Shown: positions 24,089 to 29,802 of the stretch, one piece after another
How positions within the stretch are numbered: the stretch's first letter is position 1
Layout: each line of letters begins with the position of its first letter
Source of the DNA: Proteiniclasticum sp043951855
Lineage (GTDB): Bacteria; Bacillota; Clostridia; Clostridiales; Clostridiaceae
Assembly (NCBI RefSeq): GCF_043951855.1
Contig: NZ_JBINJW010000032.1
Coordinates: 1 to 29,802 of the forward strand
Reading direction: 5' to 3'
DNA: 29,802 bases
Notes under the pieces: model-generated
Database searches by the model: none
What the model was told of the DNA's origin: nothing
The model's input: only the letters and a program-made list of their open reading frames with translations
Program-made: the position numbers and the translations under genes

Positions 24089-25285
24089 ATGGAGCGAACC
24101 ATTTTTCTTGTTGATATGAATGCATTTTTTATTACTTGTGAAACCAGAAGAAACCCTGAACTGAAAGGAAGACCCGCTGCAGTTGCCGGTGATCCCAACA
24201 GGAGGTCCGGCATCATTCTGGCTGCGAATTATGAAGCACGGGTTCTTGGCATCAAAACAACCATGACTGTCAATGAAGCTCTGAAACGCTCTCCTGAGCT
24301 TCTGCTGGTTCCACCAGATCATCATTACTATGAGGTGATGTCAGATGCGGTGATGAATTACCTATCCAGGTTTTCTCCGGTAGTTGAGCAGAACAGCATT
24401 GATGAGGCGTGGATAGATATGACGGGAACGGAGCATCTCTTCGGGCGCCCCATGGAAGCGGCTGAACTGATTATGGAAGGCCTCAAGAAAGAGCTCCAGC
24501 TATGGTGCTCCATCGGCATATCCAGCAACAAATTTCTGGCCAAGATGGCTTCGGAAATGAAAAAGCCTTTGGGAATCACTACTCTGAGAAAAGAAGAAGT
24601 AGCTGAAAAGCTCTGGCCGTTACCGGTTCAGTATATGTATGGTATCGGCGCCAAAACAACAGAAGCACTGAATAAACTGAATATCATCACAATCCGTGAT
24701 GTAGCGCTTTACGATAAAAACAAGCTCATCAGAATCTTTGGTAAAGCAGGAATTTCAATGCATGAACATGCGAACGGAATTGATGATGCGCCTTTGAACA
24801 ATCATTCCAGAGACGACGTTAAATCAGTGGGTAAATCAGTGACATTAAGCAAAGATATTTCAAACATCCAGGATGCAAAACTGATTCTCATGAAGCTCGC
24901 TGATGAAGTTTCCATTCGAGCCAGAAGCAAATCAAAAAAAGGGCAGACCGTACAAATCTCCCTGAAATATGCGGATTTCAAGACCATTACCAGACAGCGC
25001 AGCATTGCTAGAACGAATCTCTCCAAAGCACTCTATCATGCCGGAGCTGAACTTCTGGATGACATCTGGAGTGAGAAGAAGCCCATCCGGCTCATCGGAA
25101 TCGCTTTGACCAATTTTGATGATGCAGAGGCCGGTGAACAGATTTCACTTTTCGATCTGAAAAGCCAGAATCAGAATCACACGAAAGATCAGCAGGTACA
25201 GGAAGCCCTCGATGAAATCCGAAAGAAATTCGGAAACGACAAGGTTTCCTGGGCATCCCTCATCGACACGAAAAAAAGCACATAA
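24089..25285 (+). CDS. dinB: DNA polymerase IV, Y-family translesion polymerase
   Basis: A 398-residue low-fidelity polymerase. The palm/finger regions show FLVDMNAFFITCE (first catalytic Asp), NYEARVLGIKTTM and SIDEAWIDMTG (catalytic Asp-Glu). The thumb and little-finger domains follow. Near the C-terminus, EQISLFD fits the beta-clamp-binding motif QxxLF. Family members more often read DMDAFF; here the second Asp is Asn, which is not a metal ligand in known structures. I chose ATG 24089 because GGGAGG is 8 bases upstream. A TATAAT is at 24028-24033. No Bacillus-type LexA box was seen, so SOS control is not supported. Confidence 0.93.
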   Translation: MERTIFLVDMNAFFITCETRRNPELKGRPAAVAGDPNRRSGIILAANYEARVLGIKTTMTVNEALKRSPELLLVPPDHHYYEVMSDAVMNYLSRFSPVVEQNSIDEAWIDMTGTEHLFGRPMEAAELIMEGLKKELQLWCSIGISSNKFLAKMASEMKKPLGITTLRKEEVAEKLWPLPVQYMYGIGAKTTEALNKLNIITIRDVALYDKNKLIRIFGKAGISMHEHANGIDDAPLNNHSRDDVKSVGKSVTLSKDISNIQDAKLILMKLADEVSIRARSKSKKGQTVQISLKYADFKTITRQRSIARTNLSKALYHAGAELLDDIWSEKKPIRLIGIALTNFDDAEAGEQISLFDLKSQNQNHTKDQQVQEALDEIRKKFGNDKVSWASLIDTKKST

Positions 25286-25290
25286 GAGAA

Positions 25291-25327
25291 GAGACCTTAA
25301 ACAGTATGAATCACTGTTCAAGGTCTC
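25291..25327. terminator. Bidirectional terminator between dinB and fasciclin gene
   Basis: A 15-bp stem with one mismatch (arms beginning GAGACCTT) and a 7-nt loop lies between two convergent genes. The plus-strand tail TCTCATTTT is a moderate T-run. Confidence 0.7.
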
Positions 25328-25348
25328 TCTCATTTTATCTGACTGCTG

Positions 25349-25975
25349 TTATGCTTCCTTCTTCTTGTATACCAGCATTGCTGCACCGGCAGTTCCTATT
25401 GCTGTCAGTAGGAATGGGAATGCTGCAGGAATTCCAGTATCAGGAGCAGTTGTTTCTTCCAGATCCACTGCCTGAAGTGTGAAGTTTTCTGGTACTAATA
25501 CTGTATCGATGACGTGGATTACACCATTGGTGGCTTCTATGTCTACAGCAGTGATGTTGGAATCATTCACTTTAGGGTCTCCAGAAAGATCGAATTTCAC
25601 TGTTCCACCATTTACGGTATCGGCTTCCAGTCCATCTGTAAGATCGCCAGACATTACTTTACCAGCTACTACATGATAGGTCAGAACCTTTGCCAGGTCC
25701 GGTTGTGCCAGAAGCTCTTCTGCGGTGACATCCAATGCTTCAAGTAGTTTTGCGAATGCATCATTGGTTGGTGCGAAGACTGTGAAAGGACCTTCACCCT
25801 GCAATGTTTCAACAAGTTCCGCTTTCTGCAGAGCACTGACTAGAATACTGAAATCAGGATTACCAACTGCGATATCAACAATATCATCGGTAGGTTCTGT
25901 AGCAAATACAGGGATACTGAAAACTAAAAGCATAGCGGCTACCATTAGGCTGATTCTTTTTGACATTTTTTTCAT
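25349..25975 (-). CDS. Secreted fasciclin (FAS1) domain protein with sortase-type anchor
   Basis: A 208-residue surface protein. A signal peptide occupies about 1-27 (hydrophobic core SLMVAAMLLVFSIPVFA). A single FAS1 domain follows (FSILVSALQKAELVETL, FTVFAPTNDAFAKL, VLTYHVVAGKV, NGVIHVIDTVLVP). The C-terminus has APDTG, a hydrophobic stretch and KKKEA, the layout of a sortase sorting signal. FAS1 domains mediate adhesion. The ATG at 25975 has AGGAG 9 bases upstream; a TTG at 25984 overlaps that site. The neighbouring divergent gene is a class B sortase, which probably anchors this protein. Confidence 0.88.
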   Translation of the reverse strand: MKKMSKRISLMVAAMLLVFSIPVFATEPTDDIVDIAVGNPDFSILVSALQKAELVETLQGEGPFTVFAPTNDAFAKLLEALDVTAEELLAQPDLAKVLTYHVVAGKVMSGDLTDGLEADTVNGGTVKFDLSGDPKVNDSNITAVDIEATNGVIHVIDTVLVPENFTLQAVDLEETTAPDTGIPAAFPFLLTAIGTAGAAMLVYKKKEA

Positions 25976-26028
25976 TTTTGACAACTCCTATTAATTTTAT
26001 TTGATTGTTTTTCTCTTTCGATGAGGTT

Positions 26029-26057
26029 ATAATAGCACTAATCAAATATGATGTCAT
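26029..26057 (-). promoter_or_regulatory. Promoter of the fasciclin gene
   Basis: On the minus strand, ATGACA (26052-26057) and TATTAT (26029-26034) are separated by 17 bases, about 55 bases ahead of the fasciclin start codon. Confidence 0.55.
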
Positions 26058-26079
26058 TCAATTGCGACAAATTTAAATT

Positions 26080-26100
26080 TAAATCACGTAATGTGATTTA
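26080..26100. promoter_or_regulatory. Perfect inverted repeat, candidate operator at the sortase gene
   Basis: TAAATCAC (26080-26087), a 5-base spacer and GTGATTTA (26093-26100) form a perfect 8-bp dyad. It ends 11 bases before the sortase ribosome binding site, between the two divergent genes. It has no T-run and is best read as a dimeric regulator's operator. Confidence 0.45.
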
Positions 26101-26114
26101 ATCCCAAAAACGAG

Positions 26115-26912
26115 GTGATTATTACGAAAAGAAATATAATTGTATCTCTGCTCGCCATCGCTGCACTGCTGCAGTTCTCACTGTGGCTATACGAAATCAA
26201 CAGCAATAGAGCCATGACAGAATCTGAATCCTATTACAATGAGCTGTCGCAGCTGAACAGTTCAACTGAATCTGACAGTTCAGCCAAACCTGATGTGAAA
26301 CTCGAAGTTGTACCAGAAGAGCTTCCCCCTTCCTTTCCTGTCGGGAACTTCACATATACCCAGAACCCCGATAGCGCATTACTGAAGATCAATCCCGATT
26401 ATGTCGGTTGGATCAAAATCGATAACACAAAGGTAGACTATCCGATTGTAAGAGGTGCTGATAACGATGAATATCTGGATATCAACTTCAAAAAAGAACC
26501 GGATGTATTAGGTTCCATCTTCATGGACTACAGAAATATCGGGATGGGGCTTGATCGGCACACGATCATCTATGGCCACTATACAGAGCGTGGCTATATG
26601 TTCGGTGATCTGAACAAATACCTTGATCAGGATTTCCTGGCGGAAAATGACACGTTCACTATTTCAACACCTCAAGGAGAAAAAAACTACCAGATATTTT
26701 CCATTCACATTTCTCCTTCGGAAGGTCCTTTTCTTGATACGCAGTTCAAGGACACAACATATACCGATTTCCTGAATATGCTGAATAATGAATCCATAAT
26801 GGATACAGAAACTGCTCTGAACAAGGAGCTGGATCTGCTAAGTCTAGTGACATGCAATTATGCCGTTGAAGACGGCAGACTGTTCATTCATGCCATTGAA
26901 ATAGAACAATGA
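26115..26912 (+). CDS. srtB: Class B sortase
   Basis: A membrane-anchored transpeptidase of about 262-265 residues. It has one N-terminal membrane helix (IVSLLAIAALLQFSLWLY), a serine-rich linker, and the catalytic domain from about residue 80. The catalytic His is in IIYGHYTERGYMFGDL, the Cys in LSLVTCNY and the Arg in EDGRLFIHA. The helix insertion before the Cys suits class B. The start is uncertain: GTG 26115 is the only conventional codon, but it lies inside GAGGTGATT, a near-perfect ribosome binding site. That site would place initiation at ATT 26121 or ACG 26124. The likely substrate is the adjacent fasciclin protein. Confidence 0.85.
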   Translation: MIITKRNIIVSLLAIAALLQFSLWLYEINSNRAMTESESYYNELSQLNSSTESDSSAKPDVKLEVVPEELPPSFPVGNFTYTQNPDSALLKINPDYVGWIKIDNTKVDYPIVRGADNDEYLDINFKKEPDVLGSIFMDYRNIGMGLDRHTIIYGHYTERGYMFGDLNKYLDQDFLAENDTFTISTPQGEKNYQIFSIHISPSEGPFLDTQFKDTTYTDFLNMLNNESIMDTETALNKELDLLSLVTCNYAVEDGRLFIHAIEIEQ

Positions 26913-26913
26913 T

Positions 26914-26948
26914 AAAAATTCCGGAGCACACATTTCTCCGGAATTTTT
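26914..26948. terminator. Bidirectional-type terminator of the sortase gene
   Basis: A 13-bp perfect stem (AAAAATTCCGGAG and complement) with a 9-nt loop begins directly after the sortase stop and ends in TTTTTAT. Confidence 0.9.
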
Positions 26949-27046
26949 ATCGTTTCGCTGCATACCTATACTTCTATGATGACAGTATTTTTGTTATGAT
27001 GTAGGTTGAAAAGAATGAATAGAAATATGCCGGGAGAAGGGTTCCT

Positions 27047-28261
27047 ATGAAGAATAATATATCAGTAACAACGAAATTGACAGCAAGATATGCACTGATT
27101 CATGGCGCTTACTGGATGGTCTTTGGTGCAACATATAATTTCATTACAGTGTATCTATTGTCTAAGAATTTCGAAAGCCATCAGATTGGACTGATCCTGG
27201 CTTTCACTAACATTTTCTCAGCTATTCTGCAGCCACTTGTAGCCGGATATGCCGACAGAAGCAGAAAAAGCGCACTGAGATACACCACTTCCCTTATGTT
27301 GTTTATCTGTCTGTCCCTTTCCTTCATCATGGCAGTATCCCCTGCCATCATGTTTATTACTGCATCCCTGTATTTTATGCTCTTAACTGTGATGCTTACT
27401 ATACACCCCCTGATCAATTCTCTGGGGATGAATTACATCAACGAAGGAATACCCCTGAATTTCGGATTTGCCAGAGGCATGGGCTCCCTGGCTTATGCCG
27501 CGATGTCCTATGTGCTTGGTGCTGCTGTAGAGCAGTACGGCACAGATATCCTTCCCTACGCCTTTATTCTGCTGTTCAGCTTCACCTTTGTATTTACAAT
27601 CTCATTCAGGCTGAAAAACCCAACAGAAGCAGCAGATTCATTTCAAACTGACAGAAAGGAGCCCATCCAGAGTTCCCCCCTAAACAGTTCCACCCTTTCA
27701 GCTTCAGGATTCATACTCAAATATCATCGTTTCTCTCTTTATCTTCTTGGTGTTATCCTGATATTCATCAGCTTCAACATCATCAATATCTATATGATCA
27801 AAATTGTGCAGAATGTCGGTGGAAACGAAGCAACCATGGGAAGCGCCTTTGCTATAGCCGCTGTACTGGAATTACCGGTAATGCTCTCTTTCACAAAAAT
27901 CATCAATAAGTATCACAATGCGTCATTATTGAAACTAGCCGGTCTGTTTTTCACTGCTAAAGCATTCATAACACTGGTTTCATCCACCATAGGCATGATA
28001 TACCTTGCGCAGTCCTTTCAGATGCTTTCCTATGCGATTTTCATCCCAGGTTCAATCTACTACGTAAACCAGGTCATTGACAAAAAAGATATGATCAAGG
28101 GTCAGGCATTCACAACCGCAGCTACAACACTTGGTGGTGTTGGCGGAAGCCTCATCGGTGGATGGATCCTCTCTGTTGCGACAGTCAGACTCATGCTTGT
28201 GATCGGTCTTGTTTTCTCGTTGGCAGGCAGCGTGATATTGCTTCTGACTATTGAAAAATAA
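27047..28261 (+). CDS. MFS transporter
   Basis: A 404-residue protein with about twelve hydrophobic segments split by a hydrophilic central loop near residues 190-222. The loop GYADRSRKSALRY after the second helix is the MFS motif A region, and the protein best resembles the MFS_1-like/LacY-type group of small-solute permeases. The substrate cannot be told. The ribosome binding site is GGGAG upstream of ATG, and an extended -10 (TGTTATGAT) lies at 26992-27000. The gene stands alone between terminators. Confidence 0.85.
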   Translation: MKNNISVTTKLTARYALIHGAYWMVFGATYNFITVYLLSKNFESHQIGLILAFTNIFSAILQPLVAGYADRSRKSALRYTTSLMLFICLSLSFIMAVSPAIMFITASLYFMLLTVMLTIHPLINSLGMNYINEGIPLNFGFARGMGSLAYAAMSYVLGAAVEQYGTDILPYAFILLFSFTFVFTISFRLKNPTEAADSFQTDRKEPIQSSPLNSSTLSASGFILKYHRFSLYLLGVILIFISFNIINIYMIKIVQNVGGNEATMGSAFAIAAVLELPVMLSFTKIINKYHNASLLKLAGLFFTAKAFITLVSSTIGMIYLAQSFQMLSYAIFIPGSIYYVNQVIDKKDMIKGQAFTTAATTLGGVGGSLIGGWILSVATVRLMLVIGLVFSLAGSVILLLTIEK

Positions 28262-28531
28262 ACTTCTCTGCATAGCATGTATCTGTGACGTTTGTACAAG
28301 AACTGTTATGCTATTCACCCAAGTAAGCTTGATTTTACAGCAAAAGATGATAGTATAGTTATTGAGATATCCATAATATTGCTTGGTAATTCAAAGGAAT
28401 ATGATAATTCACTTCACATATTATTTGTATTTCTTAATAATTTATTAAGTTGTGTTAAGAATATCTACACTTTACGTACAGTTGTGCGTGTATCGTGACA
28501 ACTAGTAACATATCAAAGGAGAAAGATAAAA

Positions 28532-29083
28532 ATGAACAAAAAACTAACTGTTTTAATCATTTCTGCAATGGCTGTACTTTTCGCAGTAGGATGTTCAACA
28601 GAAGAACAGACTCCTGAAACACCCGCCGAAACTCCAGTGGAAACTCCAGTTGAAACACCTGCTGAAACTCCAGTGGAAACCCCTTCTGAAACACCAGAAG
28701 AATCAGAGGTCGCAGTTACATCTCTACTTGAAAGCAGAGAATTGACTGACGAAGAACAGAGCAATCTGGAAAAAGTGGTTCGTTTCATGAGAACCGTTGA
28801 TGATACAGTACAGGTGGCTTTATTCGAAATGACTGAAATTGATGGTGGATTCAACATGGAATTCATTCTGAAGAATAACTTTGCTGATGCAACCGTTGTA
28901 GAAGAAGGAACAATCATCTCCATAATGAATCAGGATCAGGAAGAAATAGAAGTTGCTTTACCAATGGATATTGAAATTGAACCTGATGCTGGTGTGCTTT
29001 TTGAAGCAGAAGTTATCACAGATCTTCTCGCATCAAGAAACGATGTTTACTTTATAGAATTCAAAGCTGAAGAAGCTGACTAA
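28532..29083 (+). CDS. Putative lipoprotein with ETPx repeat linker
   Basis: A 183-residue exported protein. The signal peptide ends in FAVGC, a lipobox, with Cys21 the probable lipid attachment site. Residues 29-56 are seven copies of the tetrapeptide ETPx, a flexible wall-spanning linker. The remaining 120 residues have alternating beta-strand character (VQVALFEMTEIDGGFNMEF, VVEEGTIISIMN) and I do not recognise the family. AGGAG lies upstream. The 270-base region before it holds a CTTAATAA/TTATTAAG palindrome but no convincing promoter. A strong terminator follows. Confidence 0.75.
   Translation: MNKKLTVLIISAMAVLFAVGCSTEEQTPETPAETPVETPVETPAETPVETPSETPEESEVAVTSLLESRELTDEEQSNLEKVVRFMRTVDDTVQVALFEMTEIDGGFNMEFILKNNFADATVVEEGTIISIMNQDQEEIEVALPMDIEIEPDAGVLFEAEVITDLLASRNDVYFIEFKAEEAD
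28616..28699 (+). repeat. Seven in-frame 12-base tandem repeats (ETPx codons)
   Basis: Seven copies of a 12-base unit based on GAAACnCCnGnn encode ETPA, ETPV, ETPV, ETPA, ETPV, ETPS and ETPE. Units are multiples of three bases, so gain or loss of copies changes linker length without a frameshift. Confidence 0.85.
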
Positions 29084-29094
29084 TTTCCGATAAG

Positions 29095-29141
29095 AAACCT
29101 TGATCATTTTGCAGATCTTACTGCAAGTGATCAAGGTTTTT
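29095..29141 (+). terminator. Terminator of the lipoprotein gene
   Basis: A 12-bp stem (AAACCTTGATCA and complement) encloses a second 6-bp stem (TTGCAG/CTGCAA) and ends in a run of T residues on the plus strand. It lies about 12 bases past the stop. Confidence 0.88.
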
Positions 29142-29160
29142 TTCAGTTCATTTCATCATT

Positions 29161-29619
29161 CTATTCTTCCACTGCCCAATCCGGCAGCGTCATGGTATTT
29201 ACACCAGTAGCTTTCCCCACCGTTCCACCCAATTTTATCCAAACATAGCTGTGATTATTGTGGGCTCTAGAGAAGTCCCCGTTTTTCCATCTTTGCAGTA
29301 TATCGAACACCTCTTCTTTTATTTCGTCGCGGCCATTGAACTCTTCAACTTTTATAAGCAGCTGATCAATATTCTCCAGTGTCAGATCCTTATATCCCCA
29401 CTTATCTTCTGCAATCACAACATTATGAGACATATGATGGATATCGGTGTATAGGGACAGCAGATCACGATCCTCTCCTTGGCTTACATGGTCTGAACCG
29501 CTTCTGAACACCGAGGTGGTGATGCGTCTGACGACAGGCTTATAACTCTGAATCAGCCAAAATCCAATTATAAAAATCACAACGATCAGGACTATTGATC
29601 CTCTTATCCTTTTACTCAT
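29161..29619 (-). CDS. Membrane-anchored DUF6241-like protein
   Basis: A 152-residue protein with one N-terminal membrane helix (IVLIVVIFIIGFWLI) and an extracytoplasmic domain. The block MSHNVVIAEDKWGYKDLT and the helical region after it resemble the DUF6241 family of Bacillota, whose role is unknown. GAGAGG lies five bases upstream of ATG. Several TATAAT-like elements lie in the AT-rich upstream region at 29640-29700. It is convergent with the lipoprotein gene. No functional inference is possible. Confidence 0.65.
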   Translation of the reverse strand: MSKRIRGSIVLIVVIFIIGFWLIQSYKPVVRRITTSVFRSGSDHVSQGEDRDLLSLYTDIHHMSHNVVIAEDKWGYKDLTLENIDQLLIKVEEFNGRDEIKEEVFDILQRWKNGDFSRAHNNHSYVWIKLGGTVGKATGVNTMTLPDWAVEE

Positions 29620-29746
29620 ATCATCCTCTCTAAAATATTATAACATCTATTACACTATGAATATTCTTAAATTATTATACTATATCTTTGATTATATTTT
29701 AGTATTGCATATACTATCATAAATCGCTGCTTTGAACTTCAGTACG

Positions 29747-29773
29747 CGAAAAACACTTTCCACGAAAAACACT
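29747..29773. repeat. Two direct repeats CGAAAAACACT
   Basis: Two perfect 11-base copies start at 29747 and 29763, a 16-base period, in the upstream region at the window edge. They could be a regulator site or chance. Confidence 0.35.
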
Positions 29774-29802
29774 CCCCCTTTGGTATAGCGTTCATCCCGG
29801 AA

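Noticed and set aside
28292..28498. 68-codon plus-strand frame between the MFS and lipoprotein genes
   Set aside because: No ribosome binding site, AT-rich random-looking composition, no motif.

Overview
The window looks like a chromosomal segment of an anaerobic member of the Bacillota, most likely class Clostridia. The reasons are strong GGAGG-type ribosome binding sites, sigma-A-type promoters, a T-box leader, a class B sortase with a sorting-signal protein, a CwlO-like NlpC/P60 hydrolase, LrgAB, a WYL regulator and an EFR1-type flavodoxin-ferredoxin. No rRNA, tRNA, CRISPR array, insertion sequence or phage gene was seen. The genus is not determined.

Layout. (1) 138-5598, minus strand: a four-gene oligopeptide/dipeptide-type ABC operon that looks complete (promoter, four genes, weak terminator) but has no substrate-binding protein. 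Its OppC-type permease is fused to a large extracytoplasmic domain resembling an M28 peptidase without its metal ligands. (2) 5860-7473: a divergent YtcJ-like amidohydrolase, convergent with a WYL-domain regulator (7513-8496). The two share a 24-bp perfect stem that contains both stop codons. (3) 8663-11848, minus strand: four tightly packed genes: a cytosolic solute-binding-protein-like protein with a DUF1858 domain, a HypB/UreG-like P-loop NTPase with cysteine pairs, a soluble ABC ATPase with a DUF1858/ScdA_N-like N-terminus, and a small zinc ribbon. A good match to a Fur box lies upstream, so I infer an uncharacterised intracellular iron or Fe-S handling system. With the permease fusion, this is the best candidate for something undescribed. 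(4) 12038-13948, minus strand: a Crp/Fnr regulator behind a CofE-like F420-0:glutamate ligase homologue. (5) 14147-17026: an esterase, a condensation/acetyltransferase-like protein and a zinc-ribbon six-helix membrane protein in one operon. (6) 17064-18369, minus strand: a PhzF-family protein and a YdbC/PC4-like small protein. (7) 18707-21957: an NlpC/P60 hydrolase with a WalR-like box, convergent with lrgAB, then an EFR1 flavoprotein. (8) 22163-23966: sigma-A promoter, cysteine-type T-box leader and a TcyP-like cystine transporter. (9) 24089-25285: DNA polymerase IV. (10) 25349-26912: a fasciclin surface protein and a class B sortase, divergently transcribed. (11) 27047-29619: an MFS transporter, a repeat-bearing lipoprotein and a membrane-anchored DUF6241-like protein.

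Functional themes are peptide and amino-acid acquisition (ABC operon, amidohydrolase, cystine uptake), metal/Fe-S homeostasis (Fur-box operon, EFR1 protein) and the cell envelope (NlpC/P60, LrgAB, sortase, fasciclin, lipoprotein). Family assignments come from motifs read by eye. No database search was run.
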